From: Galaxea fascicularis
Lineage: Eukaryota > Cnidaria > Anthozoa > Scleractinia > Euphylliidae
DNA: 64,000 bases
NCBI GenBank assembly: GCA_948470475.1
Contig: OX419336.1
Span: forward strand, 27,014,005-27,078,004
Direction: 5' to 3'
Part shown: positions 34,791 to 46,290 of the stretch, in pieces
Layout of the letters: each line of letters opens with the position of its first letter
Position numbering within the stretch: position 1 is the stretch's first letter
Program-made: the position numbers and the translations under genes
Notes under the pieces: generated by a model
Seen by the model: the letters and a program-made list of their open reading frames with translations, nothing else
Database searches by the model: none
What the model was told of the DNA's origin: nothing

Positions 34791-34961
34791 GAAGGCCCGA
34801 GTCCCGAGTCGTCCGTTCTTCTTTGTCGACGTTTTCCACAAAGTTCATTTCCGGTGTATTTGCGCAGGCGCGAAAAGTAAACGTCACAAGAGATTGCATC
34901 AAACGAGCCGCCATTTTGGATTTGTAAGAAGCCACGTCCCGCATGGAAGCGAAGATGCAAG
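34791..34961 (+). promoter_or_regulatory. Promoter-like GC-rich island with ETS, NRF1 and YY1-type motifs
   Basis: A GC-rich patch in AT-rich DNA holds, in order, TCATTTCCGG (ETS-type, 34845-34854), TGCGCAGGCGCG (NRF1-type, 34861-34872) and GCCGCCATTTTGG (YY1-type, 34907-34919). An ATG at 34943 begins ATGGAAGCGAAGATGCAA, followed by GTAACG, a weak splice donor. This motif trio is common at TATA-less promoters of ribosomal and mitochondrial protein genes. The reading as a housekeeping first exon (M-E-A-K-M-Q|) is inference; no downstream exon is recognised. Confidence 0.4.
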
Positions 34962-35084
34962 TAACGTCTTTACTTTATGACTATTATGGTCATTATTACA
35001 TATATTTTCTATACTTTACTTCGTGGATTATCAGCTCTATCACGTTTTCCATGTAGTGTGTAAGGTTTATGTGTAAACAGTTCG

Positions 35085-37310
35085 CATGTTCAGTATAGCA
35101 TGAATGTTGTTTATCAACACAAGCAATGTCGAATCGCAATGTACCTAAAAAATGCGATGTAGGTCACTTATTAGAGAAGGCAATGCAAATTTCTGTACCA
35201 TGATGATCAATATGATACCTTGGTGCCGAAATAGAATAAAGAAAGGAATTCGTGTATTGTAACGACAACCGTGTTGATATGTGATTGCCACGTGGGTCCA
35301 GACGTCGGGATCGCGAGCCTACTAGAATACCTGTGTAAAGGGGAAAACGACTGTCACAGAAAGGCAGAAACTAAGTGTGATTTATCAGAGTTGCATTTTG
35401 AATCACTGCTGTCTCAAAATTGTATGTCGTTCATTTTAACAGTAAGACTTATTATTGCTGGCATTTATTATACTGATACTGATTTGATTGTCATGCTAGA
35501 GATGCATACGGTAAATACATAAAGCCATTCTCAGGGTACCTATGTGCTATTAAAAGTATCATCCATTCAAAACCTTTTTACAGTATCTTCCAAGTAGTAC
35601 ACCGAAGTGGTGCATGAGGTTTATGAACTCAAAGGATTGCATGAATGAATGAACTTGTGGGCAGTGACGGTGAAGTAGAAATTTAATTATAATTTTCGAA
35701 CAGTCAAATGCCACTTGGAAGCCCGAGTGAAGGCCAATATGGCCTCTAGTTTAGGAGATGAAGGGCAGTAGTTGTTATCCTGTTATCCTCCTCTCGGTAT
35801 CTGGTCTTTCAGTCTACTGGTCAGCCCACACATGTATTTTGTAAGATTTCTCGTCTATCAGTGACTGCGGATTGTCTAACTGGCTTAGTTTTCACGGTAA
35901 GCATGACTTGTTTGGAAATTCCTGCTGGGCATGGATTAGTGACCTCTATGAAACCACAGTTCAAGTGAAGCCATTTTTAAATAGTGTCTGTCGGAATTTC
36001 CACTGGAAGTTCGCTATATGTCGATATGTTTTGGTATTCCTAATTTTGCGATGTCTAGAATTATCGACGTTTTCACGGTCCGTAAACACAAAAATATCTG
36101 CAAATGGAGTAGCAGTCTGCGAAGTTTTGGTTTTTTTGTAATAACTTAGCTTTGGTAGCCGTTGTAGCATGTACAGGGGTCCGGGGGCATCCTTCCCCGG
36201 TAAAGTTTGGAATTTTCAGTCCTCGGAAACGCGATTTCCGGCATTCTGAGGCAAAGTCAGTGTGTTTTAATGTCTCAATTTTAAAGTTAAAATTATATTA
36301 TTTGTGCATTAAAATATTCTTCGGATCAAATTTTCATTTATAAAACTGTGATTAAAGTATACTGCAGTTTAACTTTTTTACGCGATGCTTTGCAGAAGCA
36401 TGAGAAAATAGACAATTAAAAGAACCACATTTCCAGCGACCCAAAATATTCAAATCTTTATTTATTTTTTAATCAGAAAACGATTTAGCCACATTGACAA
36501 GTGAAGAATTTGCTTTGTTATTTAAGATTTACTTATAGTTATTTTACATTTTTACAACTTTTTGACGTTAGGGGGTTCGATCGTCCTACTACATAACAAT
36601 TCACCTCTCGCTTATCGCGAGAGAAATAATGTTACTTTGTTTTGGGGCTTCTAGCCATTGCAAGCTCCATTTTACTATTTTTACTTCTCAAAGTTTAGAT
36701 TACCCCTTTTCATGTCAGTTTTTTAACTCATTCGACTTTTCCGTTAGTAATGTAGTAGCGTTGTTACACTTCGTACTCGGCTTCGCTTAGTTTTTGATGA
36801 GTTTTTCTTTCATGGTTTTTCAATCTAGGGTATTTTTCTTGTATTGTATTATTTTTATATGTGCAATGTTGTACCTTCGTATGTTGTACATGAATGTGTT
36901 ATTCAACACAAGTAACGTTGAATGTACTTGAAAAATGGAAAGTATGAGAGAAGGCTGAATGCAGTTGTCTCGGCCACGTGGTCAACATCATACCGCAGTG
37001 AAAATAAAATTTGAAAAGCAAATCAGATCTCGTTAACAGGCGAACGCTAAGTTTGTGTATTACAATTACAACCGTATATGTGAATCAGTAAAGAAGCAAA
37101 TTGCAATTTCCGAACTTAAACATCCATTTGCCACTTTGAAGGCCGAGTTAAGGCCATTCATGGTCTCTAGTTGCATGGGCAATGTCTAGAATTCTCGACT
37201 TTCCCTCGATTCGTAAACCCAAGTTACATATTCTCACATTGAGTATTTAGATGTGAAGTCTCAAGCTTGTGTTTAGATGAGTTGGCTGTGGTAGCCGTAG
37301 AAGCTGTAAT
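35085..37310. repeat. Degenerate direct duplication (35.09-36.18 and 36.88-37.31 kb)
   Basis: Blocks recur in the same order: TGTT(T/A)ATCAACACAAG (35108 / 36897), GTGTATTG..AC.ACAACCGT (35253 / 37054), GCCACTTGGAAGCCCGAGTG versus GCCACTTTGAAGGCCGAGTT (35710 / 37130), ATGTCTAGAATT.TCGAC (36050 / 37183), and GGTAGCCGT(T/A)G (36154 / 37291). Copy 1 is longer, with extra segments at about 35290-35630 and 35760-36030. The block near 35720-35755 can form an AGGCCA...TGGCCT hairpin that is kept in copy 2 as AGGCCA...TGGTCT. There is no protein-coding signal. A partly similar block lies at 50204-50270, which suggests a dispersed repeat family. Confidence 0.6.
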
Positions 37311-37505
37311 TAACAGAGTCTATGCCACAAGCAGCAAAGCAGATAAAGCAAACGTAGACGAAACACGAATGTAGTTCACCATTGGGTACCTTGTAGGTTT
37401 ATAGCTAGGTCTATCTACCTTTTAAGTTTAACGTTATTTGTAGGAAACTGGCCTGTAAAACGACAGGAGCTTTAAGGGATGCTATTCGATTTGAAATGAT
37501 AACGT

Positions 37506-37626
37506 AAAACTTGTCGGACTAAGGTCAATCGAAATGGAAATCTAATAAAATAAGGAATACGACTAAAACTTGTCGGGGTAAGGTCAATCGAAATGGAAAT
37601 CTAAGAAAATAAGGAATACGACTAAG
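37506..37626. repeat. Tandem duplication of a 59-bp unit
   Basis: Two copies, 37506-37564 and 37565-37624, share AAGGTCAATCGAAATGGAAA and TAAGGAATACGACTAA with about three differences. It is a local slippage-type duplication. Confidence 0.92.
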
Positions 37627-40600
37627 AAGTTAGCATGAATGATTCAGAATTAGAATTTTTTAAATCGGTGATACAATTTATTGTTTTCTGTGAAGCGTCT
37701 TTTATATTATAATATAACAGCCTTTCTTGCCTACAACGCTTCAGTTATATTCAATTCATTGTTACTATTAAATTTCTGATTCTATAGGACTAGCTTCCGT
37801 TTCACTAAGAAAACCAGCAGTCAGGCTTCTCTAAATTTCAAAGAAAATGTGCTATAATTTGTCATTTTATGATCAATATATATGTTTTGATGCAGATCGT
37901 GTATTGTAACTATGAATTTCTTCATCTAATGTAAAATAGTGAAATGATTTGGCAATTTTTTTTTTTGCTTTTCAAATTGAGTAGACAGAGATAAATATTT
38001 TGCAAAAAGAATGGGAAAAAAAGCTTTTTTACTTTTCAAGATAAAGAGAAAAACTATTTTTGAATCTCATTAACCCCTGACGGTCTTTTGACAAGTTCCT
38101 GTCATCTCCAATTAAAATTTACCGTCGGTTGTCACCTGTAATGCGAATGCGGTGTGATAGTTCATTTGAACGAAAGAGACGTACACGCGAACTGTTCTTG
38201 ATCCGGTTGTTTTTATCGCTAGTTGGCTTTTGATCTTGACAAGCTTAGCTTTTGAAGTTCTTAATGTCCGGACGAAAACGCAAGAAAATGTCTTGTCCGT
38301 TTGCGTCTTCGAAGAAGCCGGCCGAAGACGCGAAAATCTGGAATCAAGGAATTTTGTGTGGAACGAGCAAGATCTTTGGCTCTGAGCGACCGTGGGTCGT
38401 CACGGTACTACAGCCAAGACGAATGGTTATTGGAGGACACTAGTCCCGCCAATAAAGCCCTTAGAGCAACCTGCAACAAGTGCTAGTCGCACGAAAATAT
38501 TGCTAGAGAACGAACTGGTTTTCGTGCCAGAATTGAAGACCTCTGTTTAATTCAAGTTGTCATAAGCCATTGTTGCTGCAAACTGACCCGTGCCGACATC
38601 TGTCAATGCGTCATTAAATCTTCTTACATGCTGGGATTTTTAACACCTTATCACAGAAATCTCATAAAACGTTTTTCGTCTTTTTCTCGATAACATAAAA
38701 CTGCATATAAGGGTGAACATTTTTAGCTCGTTTACGCGCGTCTTCCGACGGAATTAGCTGAAAATCGGCAGCCATGTTCAAGGATACTTTGTTCGAAAAA
38801 CCGTGTCGGGCTTTGTTTAATTTCGCTTCCGTTTCCGAGTTATGGACTCTTTTGTACAAAGGAACGTCCGCATGGACAATATCAAACTTTAGGAGGTTGT
38901 AAAAAAGAAACCAAACCGCATCTGGAAAATCGCAGACACGGTTTTTGAGGGTGATGTGTGAGAAAACATTTCCGATATTAATCGCGCCGATCCGATAATT
39001 TTCGCGCGGAAACGAACCAATATAAGCGAACCAATGTTTCTGCGCATTTCTTTTAATATCACTGCAACACTGACTTTTTAGAAAATTTCAGAGATATGAT
39101 TGTACTGTATAACTATTAAGCTTTCAGAAAATGTATAGGTTGATGGGGTTTTCTTTCAAAGCGTCAGCGTAAGGGCGCGATTTCCAAACACTGTCAATTC
39201 ACCTACCATGATACCTTAAGTACGAGTACGTGAACAGTGCTATTAAGTCGGCATTTAGTTCACTGACCAGGCTGAAAAGGAAATTATGTTCATGTGAAAA
39301 ACCTTAAACGGATTGAATACTTACTAAAAGAGTGAAACGTTAGAATGCATGTGAGTCGCATTAAACCTGAAAACCTTTCCCTTTGCTGAGAAATTGATAG
39401 GCTTGTAATTTTGGCTTGATATCTTTATGTGAACATTTACCACCACAAACTGAGAAGACAAAGAGAAGGCCGATATTCGATTCTCCTTAAAACTTCCGTT
39501 TCACAGCTGTTTCAAGGTCTGTTCAATTTTTGACCCAAGTTAATTTCAAGATATGAAAGCCTCTCTCTAATTTGCATAAGTTCAGGGTCAGTTCAGGTCT
39601 TACTCGTCGAGACTGTGGGTGGCAACTTATGTCGATCTCAAAAACCGATGTTTCTCCAAAAACGGAATTTCATTTGAGTCTGGCATCAATGCCAGATATC
39701 ACATGGGACATTGGAAAGTGGTCACCGAAGAAACATAGTGGGCAAAAGTGACACAACGTTTTAATATCTTTCAGGTCAACAAGATTACATTTGTGATCTA
39801 CTAAATGTGGCTGCGTATGCGGCGTTCTTCATTAAGTAATTAGTTGGAAGGATTTCAAAACACCGAATTAAAACGTTTTGGAAAACGATGAAAATCTGGA
39901 ATGTTTACCTTAAACAGGAGCTTTAGAATGTATTAAACGTTTTGTAATTGTTGGTAAAACCAGACATTGCTTTATCTACTGGCAAACCTTCACAAGTCAA
40001 AATTATACAGTTATACCAATATTTGGAAGTTATAGCTAAATGTCGGGACGTCTGCTTAATTACGACAGTCACAAACGTTCGGGATAATTTGGTCTCGCCA
40101 TACTGACGTCTCATTGTTTAACTGAGTATTCTACAAATTATCGGCATACTTAGTTGTTTATATGTGGTTCGCGTACTAGAACAACTGACATTAACTAGGC
40201 AATTGTTATTCGTGTTTTCCTTGAGTGATAAGCGCCTGATGTAGCTCTCAAAGTATGCTGTTAGAGTGAAGACGTAATCTGTTTGTAGTAAGACGGAAGA
40301 GCTAAAAGGCTCGATTGAGAGAGAGAATTGCATCGGAAATCCTTGCTTGAGGTAAGTCATTTGAGCTAAGCCAAGTATAAAACTCGATGGCAAAACCACG
40401 TTATATCATCGTTATGTATCTTGTTATGTATGTTGGTGTTACTATTAGTGTCAGCCTGATGTGGTGATCAACCCGTTACAGGCAGTTACTTGCAAAGTAA
40501 GGTTTTTGTATAAAAGGTTTCGATCTTCGTGGTTCGTGGATATTGTAAACAATGCTTGTTTAAAGCGAGAACAGGCACAGTAAGCTTCTTCATTTCTTTC

Positions 40601-40849
40601 TTCTTCTTCTTCTCAAGTCTCTGAACTAGTAGAGGCGCCTAGCTGTTCGTATCGCTCAAACAAAATAGCTCTAGTGCCTTTTTCGCCTGAACTACGTTCA
40701 ATTCCAAAAGGTTTTAAAAAGATACTGAGATATCAGGATAGAATCAAAAGTTCGAAGGAACGAAAATACTTTTAAATTTTAACGAAACACGTCTTCGTTA
40801 AGAATTAAAAGTGCTGTGTGTTGTGAAACACTCAGACATAAGTAAAATC
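37627..40849. other. Mostly non-coding; a GC-rich patch with possible divergent exons
   Basis: At 38264 (+) an ATG opens a Lys-rich frame (MSGRKRKKMSCPFASSKK...) to 38443 within a GC-richer patch, overlapped by another open frame to 38486. At 38775 (-) an ATG in YY1-like context (AACATGGCTGCC) starts a 37-codon frame (MAADFQLIPSEDARKRAKN...). These could be first exons of two genes, but no strong splice donor supports either. The remainder shows nothing. Confidence 0.3.
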
Positions 40850-40879
40850 ATGAACACCGCGAACGAGTACCGCTTGGCG
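40850..40879 (+). CDS. Candidate short first coding exon with strong splice donor
   Basis: An ATG at 40850 opens ten codons (MNTANEYRLA) that end exactly at a consensus donor, GCG|GTAAGT (GT at 40880-40881). The ten codons cannot identify a family. No matching downstream exon is evident within the window. It is reported because an ATG followed by a perfect GTAAGT is a recurrent shape of short cnidarian first exons. Confidence 0.2.
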
Positions 40880-40881
40880 GT

Positions 40882-41856
40882 AAGTAACTTAACTGTGCTG
40901 CTAAAGAGTGTTTAAAAAAAGACTACTTTCGAAGATAAATATTACTGCAGATTTAATTGAAAAGACAAAACTTTCGAGGTTAATAGTTGTTTATTGTATG
41001 GCTTTAAAAAAACAGCTAGAAGTTGTTTTGTTTCGCTTTTGTATAAATAGTAATCGGCCCTAAGGCATTACGGGAGAAGAATACCCTAGCACTTAGCCAG
41101 TCAGAGTGCTGGTTATATCGCTACAATCACCAGCTATATAATAAAGGAATAAGGATGTTGTGTGTTAGACTGGGGTATCCAGCTGAGAAACACGACTTAA
41201 ATTTCCCAAACTTAGTTGGATGCCTAGCTATTTTTTGTGGTTTCTAAGATGCGGTACGCACTAAGATGACAATAATCGCTTTTAAATGGAATCTGAATGT
41301 TGCGAGTTACTGGATATCCAGCTGAGATAGAGGACTAAACTCCTTTAATCGTAGCTGGATGCCAAGCCAGTTTTTGTTTGCTAAGAGGCTCTAGATCTGG
41401 CTCGTTATGATTTACTTTTGTCGCCATCGCATAGGATTAAATTAGATAGGCAGTTTTCATTTTCATTTCAATATTTTCAAAACTGGAGGTTTTCCCTTGT
41501 CATGGCAGCTCCTAATCAAAACTGTTCCTAACATCCCAGAACTTATTCACACATCTTCATTTTACCATCTTTGCGATGCGAAATGCTGATACTAACTTTT
41601 TGAGCATCGCTTCACTGTCGGTTTTTCCTTTCTTTTTTCGTCTCTTTTTCGTTTCTTTGTAGACTCTACCTGGTCCTGATTTCTCGCCTCGTCACGGCCG
41701 CGGTTAATTTTTTATAATGTTCAAAGTTACTTGTGAAATATTTCAGTTAATCAACGTTCGTGCGACGTATATTTAGTACAAATCTATTAGCGTTCTATCA
41801 CGAATGTTGGTCTCTGATTGGCTATGCTACTCGCTATCTATTTAACAAATCGAATG
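40882..41856. repeat. Non-coding region with a degenerate 80-bp direct repeat
   Basis: Two related blocks, 41171-41252 and 41310-41390, each run (G/A)TATCCAGCTGAGA ... TAG(T/C)TGGATGCC(T/A)AGCC, then TTTTTGT, then CTAAGA. They are about 140 bp apart start to start and diverged. No gene is seen in the rest of the interval. Confidence 0.65.
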
Positions 41857-42775
41857 ACTCACGAGGCGCAGCCGAGTGAGTCCACAACAAATTTTGACCA
41901 CTGTGATGACGCATACCGATAAGAGTACAGACAACGCTAAACCGCATTCGATTTGTTTTTTACCACAATACCAACGTCTAAGACAATGTTTTTTTCAGAG
42001 CGTGACCAAGATCGTGACACAAAGAACAAGCAAGCGTTGTCTATAACTTTCTCGCAATCTGATTGGTTTATTCTCCAAAATGAGCGTTTCTGATTGGCTA
42101 TTACAACAACAACAAAAAGCTACCACTAGATCTGAATCTAGCGAAGCGACCATATAACAGTTTATTAACGTTTATTCAGGAAAATGCAAGTTTCGAACAA
42201 CTTCAACTGTTCAGTTACTGCAAATATTCAAGCATGATTATAATGAATTTACGGCAAAACATACACATTGGCATTTGCAATTGTGCAGCCATGGAAGAAG
42301 CCATTTGGGAAGGCCAAAGCACCGGGGTTTGAGGCAGAGCACGAAATCGAACTCGAAGCTGGCGTCACTGGAACATGAACCCCTAACTAGAGCATTTGAG
42401 AGGATGTCGGAGCAGTTCTTCAACTGTTTTACAGATGGTCTTGAGTTATAACTTGATCTGCTTTGCTTGTTAGCACGGCCCGAGATGGACATGATGTGGC
42501 GTGAAGGAATGTTGGCGTTTGACTATTTGTGGACTCAGGGCCTGATTACATGAGCCGGGCTGGCCCGGTTAGCCGGGCTGCTTCTAACCGGGCTGGCCCG
42601 GTTGTCATGTAATCGCGAAGTTGATTTTTGTTGCGTTTAACAAACATGCCGAGATCCCGGCAAACTCAAACCAGCCCGGCTCATGTAATCAGGCCCTCAC
42701 TCGGCTGCGCCTCGTGAGTCGACAACATTTTGACCACTGTGATGACGAATATCGTTGTCCATAAGAGTACCTTAA
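41857..42775. repeat. Pair of related repeats around a MITE
   Basis: At 41857 ACTCACGAGGCGCAGCCGAG leads into a tail with TTTTGACCACTGTGATGACG. At 42698 the head appears flipped (CACTCGGCTGCGCCTCGTGA) but the same tail follows in the same orientation. Both tails end near AAGAGTAC. The right copy directly abuts the MITE at 42538-42696. The head is itself near-palindromic, which may explain the inversion. No coding function is seen between the copies. A - strand frame at 42238-42492 has no recognisable features. Confidence 0.7.
42538..42696. mobile_element. GC-rich MITE with 26-bp perfect TIRs and TCA duplication
   Basis: The left TIR 42538-42563 starts GGGCCTGATTACATGAGCCG. The right TIR 42671-42696 is its exact complement. 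TCA lies immediately outside both ends, a 3-bp target duplication. The 107-bp interior repeats CCGGGCTGGCCCGGTT in both orientations and is strongly foldable. There is no coding capacity. Perfect TIRs and an intact TSD indicate recent insertion. PIF/Harbinger-type is inferred from TSD length only. Confidence 0.9.
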
Positions 42776-42790
42776 ATAGCAATACGTCCA

Positions 42791-42792
<2 letters not shown>

Positions 42793-42835
<43 letters not shown>
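42793..42835. repeat. (TA)n microsatellite, left border of first TA-bounded element
   Basis: An almost uninterrupted TA run of about 40 bp. Two similar runs lie at 44073-44098 and 45363-45389, and each coincides with an end of a mobile element. Confidence 0.95.
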
Positions 42836-42838
<3 letters not shown>

Positions 42839-44076
42839 GGATTTTTGAAAACAGGGTCGCAGGAAAGTTATACTAAGCCTTGTTTATTTTAGTACTGAAG
42901 TGTGTTTCCCCCTTCTATTCTTCTTGGTCTTTGCTTGTGCTGGGGGGAGCGACGATGGCAATTAGCTGATTAGTAAGAGAAAGTTAACATTGAAAGTTAG
43001 AATAAGCTCTCCCCCCCCCCTACCCTGCCCCTCCTCCCTTTTAACCCTCTTTATTTGGTCCCACTCTCTCTCTTTCTCAAGAAAATTTGCATGAATTTGA
43101 AATCTTAGCGCAGGCTTAGTTTCAAACGGAGTCAGTATATTTAGCTTTCCTGTTCACCTCCTAGAGCAAAGTTTTCCTTAGAGCATCATGAAGCTCAGTG
43201 AGGGAAAAATTCTAGCGAGATGCAGTGTCTGCCTCGTCTAATAACCTTCGTGCGTATTTATCTTGTCGGCCGCTATGAAGTCGACTGTTAGGCGCAGTGA
43301 CGGTTATTGTAGAGCTTTGCTTTCGGAGGTAAGGAGTCTTTAGCCTCAAAACGTAGGTGTCAGGGTTGATTTGTAAGCGCACATGGTGAAATTGGAGTTG
43401 ACTTTTGACCAGGCTAAAGACAAGACGTAAAAATTGAGCAAGAAACAAGGGCTTGACGGAAGTTTGCTTGAAATCGTTTTTCAACATCCGGGACTTCAAG
43501 TAACTATCAGGCGACGACAAGATTTGCCTCTGTATTTCTGCGCGAAAACCGTAAGTTTTTCCAGTTTCCCGACTTGTTACCGCCCTTGCGGCTTTAGCGA
43601 TTCTATGCTAGTGATCTGATAAGTGATGTGATAATTTGAAGTGTCATAATGTGTGATTTCCGGCCTCAAATCTAGTCGTAACATTTGCCACATGTTTACG
43701 TAGATGTAATTTACCAAGAGCTTGCTGTTATTTGTGTTAGCCACCAGGGAATTCGGTTTAAAACGTTGCTTGATTTCGTGGAAATCGATGCCTCTTTCCG
43801 ACGGTAACTTTGCTCTCGGCAAGGCCGACGTTTCAAAGCAAGATTTGAGCAAAACTGACACTACTGCCCACACGATAGTTCAGGTCAGAGGTTACGTCGA
43901 TTTCATGTCTAGTGATATAGCAAATAGCCATGTTCTTTTTTTTTCCTTTCGTCGACACTGTAATCTGGTAATAAGCAAAAAGTTAAGTGTCCTTGTTAAA
44001 CAACGGAGGTAATAGCAAAGGAAGTTCTAAAAAGCCTCGAATTTTCGTCGACCTGGTTTTCATAAGGTCAGGTATA
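42832..44076. mobile_element. (TA)n-bounded TIR element, copy 1
   Basis: The left end TATACCTGGATTTTTGAAAA continues with CAGGGTCGCAGG. The right end (44042-44076) reads, on the complement, TATACCTGACCTTATGAAAA followed by CCAGGTCGACG. These are imperfect TIRs of about 35 bp next to (TA)n. The interior has a C-run at 43011-43020 and several GC-rich islands also found, diverged, in the neighbouring element at the same spacing. No transposase frame is recognisable. It is non-autonomous or degenerate. Confidence 0.65.
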
Positions 44077-44094
44077 TATATATATATATATATA

Positions 44095-45366
44095 TATCTG
44101 TCTGGATTTGCAAAAAGGTACCTCCAGGATTTTTTAGCAACAGTCCCATTTCAGGCTTGTTCAGTACTTGAGCAGTTTTTCTTTGTCCTTCTGTTTTTAG
44201 TACACAAAACCTCGTAACAAGCTGCAGTAGACAAAAAAAACGTGTTTTTAATGCTATTTACATCTTTCTCCCCCTCCCCCCCCCCCCCCCCCACCTCTCC
44301 CCTACATATCATTTCCCACAATTCTCTTTGTGTCATAAGTCACTAATTTGAAATCAGCGCGCGCGTTAGAAGTTGTTTTCAGTGGTCGGTTAATTTTCTA
44401 CATTTCTTTTTGGCCGCCTACAGTGAAGTTTTCCGGAAGGCATCATTAAGCCTTATGAAGGAACAATTCTCACGATTGGCAAGGTCTGCCGTCGTCCAAT
44501 ATGTTACCGTATTCCGTCTCATTTTGGCTAAACGGGTGAGACACCGATCTCGGGCTTGAGACGGAAAGGCATCATATTGCGAGCTTTGCTGTGGGCGGTG
44601 ACGAGTCTCTGGCCTGAAAAGGTAGTTTGTAGGAGTCAGATCTATTCGGCGAGAGCAAAATTAAAGCTGATTTATGACCAGGCCAGAGACTTAGTTCAAT
44701 TTTTTTGTCAATACCGCCCTCTAGTTGTCCGTTTGAAAACGAATGGGTACATCCGGGATCTTGAATAAATCGACTGTGTCAGCAAAGTTTACATGTGATG
44801 ATTTATGTGGAGAAAGCGAGAGTTCAGTATTGAGAGAGAGAGACAGTAATTTGATGATACTTTGCCCGTATCAAGTGTGGAAACATTGTGCCTGGTTTGG
44901 TTGTGGAGAGCTTTATCAGTGCCGCGAACGTGGATAATTGTGTGATTTCCTCAACTTGTTGACAGACGGATTTCAGGTATGTCGTGGTGCTCGTGTTATA
45001 AGAATAGTGTGTGCAAGCTTAAAAACGCTTCGTGAGTGTTTAGCTGAAGTGATTTTGTCTTAGACAACCGATTCTGGGCTCAAGAACGGTAAATTCTGGA
45101 TCTGTTTTAGTCGGGCATCTCGCTCTGAGCCTCATAGTTTGCGAGACTGAAAGTTCATAATTTCTGTGCTTTTAATAAATGTTGTTTATTTCATTACAAA
45201 TCTGTCGCTTTTGCCAAGATCGACTTTTCGTCTGTTTCCAGCGATTAATTTGTCCATTTGAGCCCTACCTAGCGACATTCAGCTGTATTTTATTCACCTC
45301 AAGGGTCAAATTGTTACAACGCGCTTGAAATTTCTGTAGGCACCTTTTTACAAATTCAGACAGATA
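44095..45366. mobile_element. (TA)n-bounded TIR element, copy 2
   Basis: The left end TCTGTCTGGATTTGCAAAAA then GGTACCTCC is matched at the right end (45334-45366) by the inverse of TGTAGGCACCTTTTTACAAA then TTCAGACAGA. The interior parallels copy 1 in order and orientation: a C-run (44276-44292 versus 43011-43020), GAAGTTTTCC..A..GCATCAT, GACCAGGC.A.AGAC, CATCCGGGA.CTT. The copies are clearly diverged, so they are old relatives placed side by side. Both ends lie against TA runs. There is no coding capacity I can support. Confidence 0.65.
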
Positions 45367-45450
45367 TATATATATATATATATATATAACTGGTTAAAAT
45401 GAGACCGAAATGGACAAGTTTTGGTTGAAAAATTAAAAACTTTATAAAAC

Positions 45451-45475
45451 GTTTCGGTCCCTCGACCTTCTTCAG
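45451..45475 (-). ncRNA. Hammerhead-ribozyme-like core, left end
   Basis: On the - strand the sequence reads CTGAAGA, then A, then GGTC-GAGG-GACC (stem II), then GAAAC. This matches the CUGANGA / GAAA core of hammerheads apart from one extra A before stem II. Stems I and III are not clearly formed, so activity is doubtful. Confidence 0.4.
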
Positions 45476-45636
45476 TTACAAAAGAGTCCTTCAAAGAATC
45501 AACAACTTAAATAAGGTTTTACAACAATGAATAATAAACAGGTTAAAAAACACCTTAAAATTAAATTCAGAAATCACAAATCCTCCATGAAAACAAACAA
45601 AAAAAACTTGCGAAGTTGCTACACACTTTAACCCAA

Positions 45637-45797
45637 CCCCATATATGTTATCGGACTTTACATTTCAATGTATTGACCAAATTCAAACCAGTACGTCCGA
45701 GAACATTGAAAATTTACTAATCACGAAAGAAGCGTACTGGAGCTTTTGGGCTAAATAAAAGACAAGAATTCCATTCAAAAAATCGCATCCACTATAC
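45637..45797 (+). pseudogene. Penelope-like polyprotein C-terminal fragment
   Basis: One frame gives SDFTFQCIDQIQ...ENIENLLITKEAYWS. After a small frameshift or deletion a second frame gives FGLNKRQEFHSKNRIHYT. An EAYW block followed by GLNKR-EF-SKNRIH is the C-terminal tail I know from cnidarian Penelope-like elements of the GIY-YIG type. It is broken and short, without the catalytic parts. Confidence 0.65.
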
Positions 45798-46265
45798 TTG
45801 ATTTTAGTGGACTTGGAACAAGGTGTTGCAAATTTCTTACGGTGTTTTTTAACACTGAATTTTTAACTAGTCTTTATGTACGCTCTAGGTAATTATAGTC
45901 TTTAATTGTGGTTATTTCAGCGCTCAGGGACCCCCTTTGAGGATTCTGTTATTTTCATACGGCCTAGGTCATTCAAAGGCTCTCAGTTGGGAGCTTATTA
46001 CTTATTGTTTAATGGCCCTTTTTAGGGATTTTGTTAGGATTCCAGCATGTGTGTTGATTCAGAGGCCCTTTGTGGGGAACCTGTTGCGCTTAGGCAATTA
46101 CGTAATTTTTGTCGCTATTTAAACTATTTCTGTTCTTATTTGTTGTATTTGATTGACGTTTTTCTGTACCTATTGTTTTCTTCAAATTTGTTATGTAACC
46201 TGTTTATTATTCATTGTTGTAAAACCTTATTTAAGTTGTAGATTTTTCTACAGACTCTTTTATAA

Positions 46266-46290
46266 CTGAGGAAGGTCGAAAGACCGAAAC
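46266..46290 (+). ncRNA. Hammerhead-ribozyme-like core, right end
   Basis: CTGAGGA, then A, then GGTC-GAAA-GACC, then GAAAC. This is the inverted counterpart of the left-end core. Stem II is perfect with a GAAA loop in this copy. The following CGTTTTATAAAG could fold only weakly as stem III. It is a relic of a self-cleaving motif at best. Confidence 0.45.
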
